Shown here piece by piece: positions 9,093 through 16,351 of a stretch of DNA of 20,976 nucleotides (position 1 is its first letter; each line of letters opens with the position of its first letter). The translations under genes were made by a program, and so were the position numbers. This DNA is from Emcibacteraceae bacterium (GTDB lineage: Bacteria; Pseudomonadota; Alphaproteobacteria; Sphingomonadales; Emcibacteraceae), in the NCBI GenBank assembly GCA_016763335.1, contig JAESUD010000139.1:1-20976 (forward strand). Reading direction: 5' to 3'. The notes beneath the pieces were generated by a model. The model searched no databases. It had not been told where the DNA came from and saw only the letters and a list, made by a program, of their open reading frames with translations.

Positions 9093-9161
9093 ATTTTCTT
9101 CTTGTAGTATGTGTAAAATTATGCTTGTTTCTAACTGAGCTTTAACGCAAGGGTATTTCTT

Positions 9162-9431
9162 ATGAACAAATTAATTAAAACTGGCACACTATTTTTGGTG
9201 CTCTCATTTTTGGCGGGATGTGGTTCCGGAGGCTTCCATTACTACAAACCCGGAATTACAAAACAACAAGAAAACAAAGACGCATTTGAATGTAGGCAGG
9301 AAGCAACTTATTATAATCAAACAGCCACTGCTAATGCTTATGGTGGGGCTGCATATACAGAGCCAATGGTAAATGTAGAGCTAGCGAAAGCTTGTCTAAG
9401 AGCAAGAGGGTATCAGATTACCGAACAATAA
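9162..9431 (+). CDS. Small predicted lipoprotein
   Basis: An 89-residue protein with a clear lipoprotein signal: basic start MNKLIK, a hydrophobic stretch, then lipobox FLAGC with the lipidated cysteine at residue 20. Position +2 is Gly, so it would likely go to the outer membrane. The mature ~70 residues contain two further cysteines (FECRQEA and AKACLRARGY) that could form a disulfide, plus a Tyr/Ala/Asn-rich middle. The ending CLRARGYQ resembles many small proteobacterial lipoproteins of unknown role. AAGGG about nine bases upstream of ATG 9162 serves as ribosome site. It is transcribed away from the XRE gene and may share its operator. The function is not recognised. Confidence 0.8.
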   Translation: MNKLIKTGTLFLVLSFLAGCGSGGFHYYKPGITKQQENKDAFECRQEATYYNQTATANAYGGAAYTEPMVNVELAKACLRARGYQITEQ

Positions 9432-9534
9432 AGCTATCTTTAGTGAGGTTTGAGGTTTTAGTGATTTGTGAGAACAAGAGAGAACTGCATTTGTCTTATT
9501 AATGAAATAAACTACCCATTTCTTTAGAATGTGC

Positions 9535-9576
9535 ACTGACAAAACCGACATAAATAATATTGTCAGTTTTGTCAGT
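9535..9576. repeat. 16-bp inverted repeat with 10-base loop
   Basis: ACTGACAAAACCGACA (9535-9550) and TGTCAGTTTTGTCAGT (9561-9576) pair at 15 of 16 positions around an AT-only loop. Each arm itself holds two copies of GTCAGT/ACTGAC-like words, giving a symmetric four-word site. It lies ~100 bases after the lipoprotein gene and ~135 bases before the recombinase relic. It could be a terminator (no strong U tract directly follows), an operator or a recombinase site. Confidence 0.7.
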
Positions 9577-9710
9577 TAAGTTTTAAGCATTATTGTGTTT
9601 TTTTAGGTTTTCTTTTTTTGTTGTTGATTGGTTTAGATTTATTCATCGACATTGCTTTATTATTTGGCAATTTTTTTGGCAGAATACTATCATGCATCGA
9701 ATAAGAATAT

Positions 9711-10085
9711 TTGCTGAAACTTAGGCTGCTTGAATGGGTTAAAAAAACCACTAAAGGAAAACAAAATAAATTGATCTTTCCATCGCTCATCGGAAAACAA
9801 GAAAAGGACTTTAGCAAACCGGCCACAAGCAGAGTTAACAACTATCGCAAAAAACTCGGTTTTACGGCTAGAGATAAGACATTTCACAGCACTAGGCACA
9901 CCATTGCCGATGAACTAAGAAATCAGAATGTAGAGGAATACAGCATTTCAAAAATCTTGGGGCATAGCAAAACGGATGTAACTTCAGGATATGGCTCAGA
10001 TACATCGCTTCTGATACTAAAAAAATACATTGATAGTTGCTACGATGATTTTGATTTTGAACCACTTAAACAGATGAAATTATAA
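9711..10085 (+). pseudogene. Tyrosine recombinase (phage-type integrase), C-terminal relic
   Basis: Only the last ~124 residues of a tyrosine recombinase remain. Visible catalytic elements are FHSTRH (His59, Arg62 of this frame), LGHS (His85) and the nucleophile tyrosine candidate in SGYGSD (Tyr94). The arm-binding and core-binding domains and the first catalytic arginine are missing. I find no continuation of the protein in any frame of the upstream ~280 bases. There is no ATG or ribosome site; the frame simply opens at TTG 9711. The spacing of the motifs and RHTIADELRNQ resemble integrases of prophages and integrative elements. It probably marks the edge of a lost element and cannot be active alone. 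Confidence 0.82.
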
Positions 10086-10122
10086 AATATTTCTCTTTTA
10101 CCACGCACGCATCAAGTTACGA

Positions 10123-10150
10123 TAGTTAAGTAATTATAAGGACTTAACTA
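10123..10150 (+). promoter_or_regulatory. Hairpin enclosing the ribosome site of the RarA-C-like gene
   Basis: TAGTTAAGT (10123-10131) and ACTTAACTA (10142-10150) are perfect inverted repeats. The 10-base loop plus first arm base contains AAGGA, and the last arm base is the A of the start codon. In mRNA the ribosome site would be displayed in a loop while the bases just before AUG are paired, so translation could be modulated. No ligand or protein partner is known. Confidence 0.5.
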
Positions 10151-10641
10151 TGAATGACATTGCGCTACTGACGCTGCGGGATATGCTCGACAGATTGATT
10201 GATAACACCCCGAACTATCCACCGCCAATTGATCATTTACCTGATAAATGGATTGCTGCATCCGCTATGCAAAAAGGTGTAAGACGTGGCGAAGTGAACT
10301 TGGTCTTGCGGGCTTTAAACACGCTGTGGATGATTGATCCGAGATATGTACGCCGGAGACTGGCCACCATAGCTTTTGAAGATGTGGGTCTTGGTGCGCC
10401 AGAGATTGTCGCTGTTACAGTGATGGCATGTTCTGGAACTAAATACTTACCGAAAGAAAAAATATTCCCAGCAGTCAGAGCCTGTGCTATTGCGCTAACC
10501 AATTCGTCCAAGGAACGTAGTGCCGAACACCTGTTTACCTTACTCGCTCATCATGACAGTTTTGATCTATTGCGGGATCGGTTCGCCCATAAGACACCAC
10601 ATCAACTGGTAGAAATAATGATAGATACTGACCGTACTTGA
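10150..10641 (+). CDS. RarA/MgsA C-terminal-like protein, 5' part
   Basis: A 163-residue frame from ATG 10150 with AAGGA upstream. The segment AASAMQKGVRRGEVNLVLRA, followed by YVRRRLATIAFEDVGLGAPE, resembles the helical C-terminal region of RarA/MgsA, the AAA+ replication-fork factor, where an SAMQKAIRRGD-like segment and an RR(L)..FASEDVGLADP-like segment occur. The AAA+ ATPase domain (Walker A and B) is absent, so this is not RarA itself. It may be a stand-alone relative that handles replication or recombination intermediates. The frame stops at TGA 10641, and the next frame begins at TTG 10638, overlapping it. Homologous-looking sequence seems to run across the junction (TDRT then LIERSAAAWFLAGT), so I suspect a single ~368-residue gene missing one base, with coupled separate genes as the alternative. 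Confidence 0.68.
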   Translation: MNDIALLTLRDMLDRLIDNTPNYPPPIDHLPDKWIAASAMQKGVRRGEVNLVLRALNTLWMIDPRYVRRRLATIAFEDVGLGAPEIVAVTVMACSGTKYLPKEKIFPAVRACAIALTNSSKERSAEHLFTLLAHHDSFDLLRDRFAHKTPHQLVEIMIDTDRT

Positions 10642-11255
10642 TAGAGCGATCAGCAGCAGCATGGTTTTTGGCGGGAACCAAAAGATTTGGGGCAGGAATG
10701 ATGCCTGAAGTACAAGGAGACTTGGGCGCGTATGAATGGGCAATTGAGCAACTCAATATACCACTGTGGCAGCCACTGGTGACCATGGCGGGGATAAGGG
10801 TAACACAATGTGCTTTGCCTATCTTCTGGCCCCTGAAGCTGTCACAGAAAGAATGTGGGGAAGCGGCGATCATAAAGAACAATTGTAAGCAACAGCAAGA
10901 TGAAAGCTTAGTACCGTCCTTCGCACTTGACCAATTCACGCGGGGTGGAAAAACAGTAATCAGAGGCATATTAAAAGAAGATAATCATCTTACCCAGTGG
11001 CTAGCTAACAAGCTCCCGCGCAAGGCATGGCAGCCAACTTTGGAAATGGGTCTATTTTATCTAGTTAGTGATCAGTTGAACCAAGAGTACGTATTTGCGG
11101 GAAGTGATAAACTGAAACGTCTGTCAATCGAGGCTGATTGTTGTCGGTGGGGACTACAGGTAGAAGACGTAAAGGCCCTTCTTAAGATAATATCAGATAG
11201 CCTTGATGAGATAGAGAAGCGACGAAGGGTATTCATACGCACAGCAGAATGGTAA
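10638..11255 (+). CDS. RarA/MgsA C-terminal-like protein, 3' part
   Basis: A 205-residue frame in the -1 register relative to the preceding gene, opening at TTG 10638, which overlaps the upstream TGA. The start LIERSAAAWFLAGTKRFGAG reads as mid-protein sequence rather than a natural N-terminus, and no ribosome site precedes it. The remainder (WAIEQLNIPLWQPLVTMAGI, later TRGGKTVIRGILKEDNHLTQ and a C-terminal helix rich in Lys/Arg) has no motif I can name. One added T in ACTTGAT near 10636-10640 would fuse both parts. If the two are really separate, TTGA stop-start coupling would give both proteins from one mRNA. Confidence 0.6.
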   Translation: MIERSAAAWFLAGTKRFGAGMMPEVQGDLGAYEWAIEQLNIPLWQPLVTMAGIRVTQCALPIFWPLKLSQKECGEAAIIKNNCKQQQDESLVPSFALDQFTRGGKTVIRGILKEDNHLTQWLANKLPRKAWQPTLEMGLFYLVSDQLNQEYVFAGSDKLKRLSIEADCCRWGLQVEDVKALLKIISDSLDEIEKRRRVFIRTAEW

Positions 11256-11282
11256 TTTCATGCGCTTAACTGCATGACGGTA

Positions 11283-11438
11283 CTAATGTAGACTGGACGT
11301 AAAATTAATGTAGAATGACCTATTTTGTATAATAAATTATTACCCCGTCTACATTAGCCATAGTAGTGATAGCCGCGAGAAAAGTGTTAACACTCAAGGG
11401 ATGCAAGCCAAGAGAGGCAAATAGTATATTCTACATTA
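11283..11438. repeat. Four TAATGTAGA repeats, two per strand
   Basis: CTAATGTAGAC (11283-11293) is the exact reverse complement of GTCTACATTAG (11347-11357). TAATGTAGAAT (11306-11316) is the exact reverse complement of ATTCTACATTA (11428-11438). The shared core TAATGTAGA thus occurs four times in 156 bases as two nested inverted pairs. A looser direct repeat ATTTTGTA-N2-TAAT is seen near 11323 and again near 11486. This resembles arm-type or operator site clusters; the binding protein is unknown. Confidence 0.75.
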
Positions 11439-11587
11439 CAGAGCAATATCTGAGAAAATCTACAAAAAGATGCATTCATGGCTCATTTTGTACGTAATGC
11501 TGGTTAGGCTGAGTTAGGGGTTCCAGATAGTGTTTTATTCAAAAATCATCGCGTGTTCTTTAAACAGGATAGTATTAGTTGTGAAAG

Positions 11588-11646
11588 TTGTTATCATTAT
11601 ATAACAATAACTTATTTCTTGCACTTAAGTGCATGGATGAATAAGT
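11588..11646. repeat. Two adjacent inverted repeats
   Basis: The first is TTGTTAT (11588-11594) with ATAACAA (11601-11607). The second is the perfect 14-base palindrome TGCACTTAAGTGCA (11620-11633) nested inside ACTTATT (11610-11616) and AATAAGT (11640-11646). There is no T tract after it on either strand typical of an intrinsic terminator, so protein binding sites are at least as likely. They lie ~175 bases upstream of the ABC ATPase gene. Confidence 0.6.
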
Positions 11647-11818
11647 CATATCAATCACTCCATCTAATCTATTTTAGATCAACAGGTTGCGATGACTGAA
11701 TGAGATCAGCGTCAAAAGTGGGCGCAAGAATTATCGACTTTCTAATCAGGAGTTGCATAAACTAAAACGGACCCCTATATCTTTTAGAGTACCGCAATTC
11801 GATAGATGGGGTTATCAA

Positions 11819-12556
11819 ATGCTAAATATCAATAGTATAAGCAAATCTTACGGCGATGTTACTGCTGTCCAAGACCTAACATTTTCAGCGGGTGAAAATT
11901 CTATAACTACATTGCTTGGAGCAAACGGATCGGGCAAAACCACTACCTTAAGAATTATTGCCGGTTTGATATCTCCTGATCAAGGGTCAGTGTCCTTAAA
12001 TGGGTATGACGTAGAAAGTCACACCTTGGAAGCAAGAAAACAACTAGGGATTTTCCCTGATCAGTTTGGTCTATATCAAAGACTAACTGTTGTTGAACAT
12101 CTGGATTATTTTGGTAGTCTGCACGGGTTGAAGGATGAAAATCTTCGTAAGGCAATCGAAAATACCGTGCAAATTTTAGAGATGGAAGATATAGCCGATC
12201 GCCGATGCGAGGGGTTCAGCCAAGGGCAACGAATGAAAGTGGCTCTAGGAAGGGCGTTTGTGCATTCGCCTAAGGTGTTAGTGCTTGACGAGCCTACTAG
12301 GGGTCTTGATATATTCAATGTTCGATTGTTGAGGCAACTACTAAGAAATTTACGTGATAAAGGGGTATGCATCCTCATGTCTTGCCATGTCATGGCTGAG
12401 ATTGAAGACTTATCCGATAAGGTAGTGTTTATTGCTAACGGACAAAAAAAAGCGGAGGGTTCCCCAAAAGAATTGATTGAAAAGTCAGGAGCCTCAAATC
12501 TTGAAGAAGCATTTGTAAAATATGTAACCGATATTGGGGGTGGAAATGTTGGATAA
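11819..12556 (+). CDS. ABC transporter ATP-binding protein (NatA-like)
   Basis: A 245-residue ATPase that would power export by the permease encoded next. Residue 1 is placed at ATG 11819, where family similarity begins (MLNINSISKSYGD) and GGGG lies eight bases upstream; the frame runs 22 codons further upstream but that part looks non-coding. Walker A is GANGSGKT (34-41), Q-loop Gln82, signature FSQGQ (133-137, a variant of LSGGQ), Walker B VLVLDEP (153-159) and switch His190 (MSCHVMAEIE). Length and motifs match the CcmA/NatA group that pairs with ABC-2 permeases. The gene overlaps the permease start by 11 bases, so the two are co-translated. The substrate is unknown; sodium is only the namesake of NatA, not shown here. 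Confidence 0.92.
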   Translation: MLNINSISKSYGDVTAVQDLTFSAGENSITTLLGANGSGKTTTLRIIAGLISPDQGSVSLNGYDVESHTLEARKQLGIFPDQFGLYQRLTVVEHLDYFGSLHGLKDENLRKAIENTVQILEMEDIADRRCEGFSQGQRMKVALGRAFVHSPKVLVLDEPTRGLDIFNVRLLRQLLRNLRDKGVCILMSCHVMAEIEDLSDKVVFIANGQKKAEGSPKELIEKSGASNLEEAFVKYVTDIGGGNVG

Positions 12557-13655
12557 AGTTGGAATAATTATTCGAAAAGAAATAAAAGATGCCCTACGTG
12601 ACCCTAGCTCACTTTTTGCTGCAGCACTTTACACGTTAATAACCCCGATAATGCTATGGGTTGCGTTAATGGCGATGACCACTGAAGCTGCGAAAATTGT
12701 TAATAAAGAAATCAAACTGAATGGGCTGGATCAAGGCTCTGTGATTACTTCTCACCTATCGGACAATGGATTTACTTTTAGTGAAGATGCACAAGTCAAC
12801 GTAACAATAGTTGGTACTACGAGCGAGGGCTTTTCAACCAATAAACCTGTAAGTATAATTATAAATGGCGATCTAACAAAAACCGCGGATACGGTGAATG
12901 CAGTAGAAGAGGCCTTGTTGTCATTGAGCACGATCATTATCGATCAACGATTTAAAGTACTCGACATTCCGTCCAATTTCATCGAACCACTTGATGTTCA
13001 AATTGAAAATAGTAATGAAACATCCTATCAAACCAGAACCATTATTTATATATTAGTTATATGCTTCTTAATGCCGCTTGCTTTTACCGGGATGAGTTTA
13101 TCCATCGATATGACCGCAGGGGAACGTGAGCGCTTGACGCTAGAACCGTTACTTGCGCAACCTGTGTCAACTCTATCTATCATGATTGGGAAGTGTGTAA
13201 CATCATTTCTGCTAACGATGGTTGGTAGCGCGTTTGCAATTACAATATCGTCGTTAATGATTTCATATGTCCCAATTGCAGGCAATGAAATAGATATTAG
13301 TTTTGGGCTAATTTCGGCGGTCAAAATATTCATGTATCTTACTCCTGCATGCGCTGTATTTTCGGCGTTACAATTAGCCGTTGCGTTATACGCCAAAAGT
13401 TATAAAGAGGGTATGACGCTCGCTGGCATACTGGGCTTAATTCCCCTTTCAGTTTCTTTCTTGAGTGACGATACAATTATGAAATACGATTTTCTACCAC
13501 TTTTTTGGGAAGTGGGTGCAATCAAAACAACGTTATTAGCCGACAGCACTTCACTTGTTATTCCCTCAGTTTCATTGCTTATATCGTGTTTAATTGTCAT
13601 AGCGTGTTTATTTTATACTCAACGAAGATTAAAACTGGAAACATTGTTGAACTAG
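12546..13655 (+). CDS. ABC-2 type permease (NatB-like)
   Basis: A 369-residue membrane partner of the upstream ATPase. ATG 12546 is chosen because GGGGGTGG immediately precedes it inside the end of the ATPase gene. Layout: cytoplasmic start with IIRKEIKDALRDPSSLF, typical of ABC-2 permeases; one membrane helix (~residues 18-42); an extracytoplasmic loop of ~120 residues; then about five helices (from ~165). Between the first two of these lies the conserved-looking MTAGERERLTLEPLLAQPVS, a motif of NatB-type permeases just after transmembrane helix 2. The large loop between helices 1 and 2 also fits NatB. Together with the ATPase it forms a complete two-gene exporter without a periplasmic subunit. 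Substrate not predictable. Confidence 0.88.
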   Translation: MLDKVGIIIRKEIKDALRDPSSLFAAALYTLITPIMLWVALMAMTTEAAKIVNKEIKLNGLDQGSVITSHLSDNGFTFSEDAQVNVTIVGTTSEGFSTNKPVSIIINGDLTKTADTVNAVEEALLSLSTIIIDQRFKVLDIPSNFIEPLDVQIENSNETSYQTRTIIYILVICFLMPLAFTGMSLSIDMTAGERERLTLEPLLAQPVSTLSIMIGKCVTSFLLTMVGSAFAITISSLMISYVPIAGNEIDISFGLISAVKIFMYLTPACAVFSALQLAVALYAKSYKEGMTLAGILGLIPLSVSFLSDDTIMKYDFLPLFWEVGAIKTTLLADSTSLVIPSVSLLISCLIVIACLFYTQRRLKLETLLN

Positions 13656-13868
13656 TTGTTAGCTATAATGTCTGATTTGGGTTTAGGCTGTGTAAAAACA
13701 GACACTCAAATATTAGTCATAGATTGCGTAGTGAGGGCATCAGCCCTCGATAATCTTACATTATCGAAAGTGGATATAAGTTTTATTTACAACCGAATTT
13801 CTACTTGGAATTTGACGCCAATCGAACCTTACGTTATCATTACAATGTTATCTAATTTGAGGAACATT

Positions 13869-15326
13869 ATGTATGTCAAAGCCAAACTAAACATCGCTAA
13901 AATTGATATATTTCTGCTCACTTCAGTGGTTATGGTTTTGTTCTTGTTCGGTATCGCTGGCGCAAATGCTCAACGTGCTGTTAAAAGCCTGCCAGTCCTT
14001 ATTAACGAATTATCTGAAACACATTGGATGAATAAAGAAGGCATTATCAGAGACATCTCTCGATATGGCAATGAAGGCAGTAATGCTGGTCCGATCATTC
14101 AACAACTGTTATCTGATGATCATTGGGATTTACGTGTTACAGCGGCTAGAGCTCTTGGCTATATAAATTATCAAGAAGCAATTCCGGAACTTATTGAATT
14201 ACTCGAAGAACAATACGATTGGCGACTTGTCTATGTATCAGCACTTTCATTAGGACAACTTCGTTCACAAGAGGCGTTGGGTGAGCTCGAACATTTGAGA
14301 CAAAATTACTGGTATCCCCCAGTGCAAGACGTAGCAGCAAATTCAATCAAGGCTATCAATAGAAACCATCCAATTTACAGTGAGTACAATTCTAATTTTA
14401 ACTTTTATTCTGATTTTTATGACTATAAATTAGTTGGCAGCAACATACCTGAATGTGATGCGGGTCATTACATGAATATAGTGGACGGTGCAGATACAAA
14501 ACTTTATAGAAGTTTCTTTCCGGAAGAAATTGCTAAACTCAATTACAAATCACCATACGATGATTATGACGTTGATGAGAAGACCGGAGAGTACGCCCCA
14601 AACGGTAATATTGTTTATGAAGACAAATATCCAGATGTTGCATTGAAGGTCGATAATGGATGGTTAACCGGGATCGCAAGAGGCGAATGGGGCGGTGAAC
14701 TAGCACATATTGACAGTGATGGTAAAGCCTCTCCTGTATTAAGAGGTGATAATATTTATGACCTATACTCAACTAATATCGGACTAATTGTACTGACTGG
14801 AATGAACCATATTTTCAGCCATAGTAATCACGTCATGGCATTAGATATGGACGATAAAGGCGAATGGTCTGTTCAGAAATATATGACTTTACCGGGCGCA
14901 ACAAAGTCATCATGGAAAACTGATAAGGATGAACTGCTAATCAATACCGAAGGTGGAAGCGTAATATTAACTCAGCAAGGAAATCTTAAGATGGCATCTT
15001 GTGAACCGCTCTATCCAAGTGACTGCAATGAAATGGTTGCGAAGTTACTATGGATTGATAAGGCTAATGCTATTGAAGACGCCGAAAAGGCGATTGATGA
15101 AGGTGACTTCAATTACAAGGCTGTTTCATGGTACACGTATATCTTACCTGGCGTTGAAGGTGTCAATCACAGCAAAGCACTGATTGATAAAAAATACACA
15201 AACATCGAAGGGACGAGCGGAGCAATTTGCTCTGATCAGCACCTGAGATTGAACAGAATTGCTGTTGACTATGCCATCGAATATAATAAATTTATTGCAT
15301 TAAATGCTCCTAATGAGCCAAATTAG
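13869..15326 (+). CDS. Exported HEAT-repeat protein with unknown C-terminal domain
   Basis: The predicted protein has 485 residues from ATG 13869, supported by GAGGA five bases upstream; the frame is open a further 71 codons upstream but that stretch has no ribosome site and reads as non-coding. An N-terminal hydrophobic segment (IDIFLLTSVVMVLFLFGIAG) ends in ANA-Q, a plausible signal peptidase I site after residue 34. Residues ~55-165 form HEAT-like helical repeats (WDLRVTAARALGYINYQEAI, then WRLVYVSALSLGQLRSQEAL and VQDVAANSIKAI). Residues ~190-400 are rich in Asp, Gly and Trp with beta-propeller-like strands (NGWLTGIARGEWGGEL). The rest is not recognised. It probably acts in the periplasm as a protein-binding scaffold. 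Its stop is two bases before the next gene, implying translational coupling. Confidence 0.78.
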   Translation: MYVKAKLNIAKIDIFLLTSVVMVLFLFGIAGANAQRAVKSLPVLINELSETHWMNKEGIIRDISRYGNEGSNAGPIIQQLLSDDHWDLRVTAARALGYINYQEAIPELIELLEEQYDWRLVYVSALSLGQLRSQEALGELEHLRQNYWYPPVQDVAANSIKAINRNHPIYSEYNSNFNFYSDFYDYKLVGSNIPECDAGHYMNIVDGADTKLYRSFFPEEIAKLNYKSPYDDYDVDEKTGEYAPNGNIVYEDKYPDVALKVDNGWLTGIARGEWGGELAHIDSDGKASPVLRGDNIYDLYSTNIGLIVLTGMNHIFSHSNHVMALDMDDKGEWSVQKYMTLPGATKSSWKTDKDELLINTEGGSVILTQQGNLKMASCEPLYPSDCNEMVAKLLWIDKANAIEDAEKAIDEGDFNYKAVSWYTYILPGVEGVNHSKALIDKKYTNIEGTSGAICSDQHLRLNRIAVDYAIEYNKFIALNAPNEPN

Positions 15327-15328
15327 TA

Positions 15329-15613
15329 ATGGCTAGCGGTACGAATAAAAATCACTGGTCAAGACTAGGCATGTTAGTTATTTATCACTTTGTCGGCGGT
15401 TCTATAACTATCGGGACATTTTCTTGGATAGGATTAAATCAGATTGCTGCGGGCCTTTTTCACATGTTGGTAATGCTTGGCCTTTTGCTATATATCATGA
15501 GATTATTTCGGTGTCCTTTTTGTGAGAAGAACCTTGGAATGCATAATTGGTTTTACTCCAATGGACTGTGGGCGTACAAGAAATGTCAACATTGTGGGGA
15601 GCATTTACCATAA
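15329..15613 (+). CDS. Small membrane protein with C-terminal zinc ribbon
   Basis: A 94-residue protein starting two bases after the stop of the HEAT-repeat gene. Two predicted membrane helices (about residues 12-33 and 37-58) are followed by a short soluble tail with two CxxC pairs, CPFC (62, 65) and CQHC (86, 89), spaced as a zinc ribbon. Both helices cross the inner membrane, which would leave the ribbon on the cytoplasmic side by the positive-inside rule (arginines at 58 and 61). I do not recognise the family. The tight spacing suggests it works with, or is co-produced with, the HEAT-repeat protein. The next gene overlaps its end. Confidence 0.72.
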   Translation: MASGTNKNHWSRLGMLVIYHFVGGSITIGTFSWIGLNQIAAGLFHMLVMLGLLLYIMRLFRCPFCEKNLGMHNWFYSNGLWAYKKCQHCGEHLP

Positions 15614-16290
15614 AAAAGAATGCGGCAAAATTCGATAGTGATGGTTTTGAAATATTGGATAACTTCATATCTCCAATGGAAGTAGAATTGCTCAAGGATG
15701 CAGTAGGTAAAAGCAAGTTGGATGCTGCGAAGGGTGGTATCAGAAATGCTGAGAAGTTATTCCCAGATATCAATAGTCTTGCGACTTCTGACAAGATGAT
15801 TGCAGCGGCTCAAAATTATCTAAAGGGTAGCCCCAATTTTGTTCGAGCAATATTGTTTGATAAAACACCAGACAACAATTGGTTGGTGTCATGGCATCAA
15901 GATAAAACCATCGCTATTTCGGAAATAACCGAAATAGATGGTTGGGGTCCATGGACTATTAAAGATGGAATTAATCACGTCCAACCACCGCTTGTAGTGC
16001 TGAACGACATGATAACCTTCCGCTTGCACCTCGATGACACAACAAAAGAAAACGGTTGCCTAAGGGTGTTGCCAGGCAGTCACCAGCTGGGTATCTTGGC
16101 CGCATCAGATGTCGCAAATTACGCAGCTACTCAAGTCCCGGTCGATTGTGAAGCTAAGGCTGGTTCTGCACTTGTTATGCGACCACACCTAATCCACGCA
16201 TCAAGCAAGGCAAAGAAACCAGAAAATAGACGTGTAATTCATATTGAGTATTCTGGCTATCAACTTACGAATGGATTGAATTGGGTGTAA
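15583..16290 (+). CDS. Phytanoyl-CoA dioxygenase-family Fe(II)/2-oxoglutarate oxygenase
   Basis: A 235-residue non-heme iron oxygenase if started at ATG 15583; the ribosome site there is weak, and a start a little further downstream (near GGGGAG at 15596) cannot be excluded. The iron-binding triad is visible as WHQDKT (His105, Asp107) and PHLIHASS (His205), with Arg216/Arg217 (NRRVIHIEY) placed to bind 2-oxoglutarate. LDDTTKENGCLRVLPGSH is the conserved stretch of the PhyH family. Substrates of bacterial members range from lipids to small secondary metabolites, so none is proposed. It overlaps the upstream zinc-ribbon gene by 31 bases, so the three genes 13869-16290 look like one operon, although the enzyme may be functionally unrelated to the two before it. 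Confidence 0.85.
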   Translation: MSTLWGAFTIKKNAAKFDSDGFEILDNFISPMEVELLKDAVGKSKLDAAKGGIRNAEKLFPDINSLATSDKMIAAAQNYLKGSPNFVRAILFDKTPDNNWLVSWHQDKTIAISEITEIDGWGPWTIKDGINHVQPPLVVLNDMITFRLHLDDTTKENGCLRVLPGSHQLGILAASDVANYAATQVPVDCEAKAGSALVMRPHLIHASSKAKKPENRRVIHIEYSGYQLTNGLNWV

Positions 16291-16351
16291 AACTCGTTTA
16301 TGGTTTTGAAGAACAATAAATTATGTGACCATATAAATTTTAGAGGGTTTT

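Larger units (their letters stand above)
11256..11818. other. 563-base gene-free region rich in inverted repeats
   Basis: No coding frame here looks genuine. It contains four copies of TAATGTAGA in two orientations (11283-11438), two adjacent hairpin-forming repeats (11588-11646), and the adjacent words TGAGATCAGCG and TCAAAAGTGGGC (11701-11723) that recur near 8524 and 8602. The density of symmetric sites, next to a recombinase relic, suggests the end of a mobile element or a complex regulatory region. The promoter of the ABC transporter genes should also lie here, but I cannot identify it with confidence. Confidence 0.55.

Noticed and set aside
8782..9431. Toxin-antitoxin pair formed by the XRE protein and the 9162 gene
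   Set aside because: The 9162 product has a clear lipoprotein signal and is divergent, which does not fit a toxin-antitoxin operon.
11283..11438. CRISPR array from the repeated TAATGTAGA words
   Set aside because: Repeats are only 9-11 bases, alternate in orientation and have unequal spacing; no cas gene is near.
11753..11818. 22-codon N-terminal extension of the ABC ATPase (HKLKRTPIS...)
   Set aside because: No ribosome site, and similarity to ABC ATPases starts only at MLNINSISK; a leftover reading frame is more likely.
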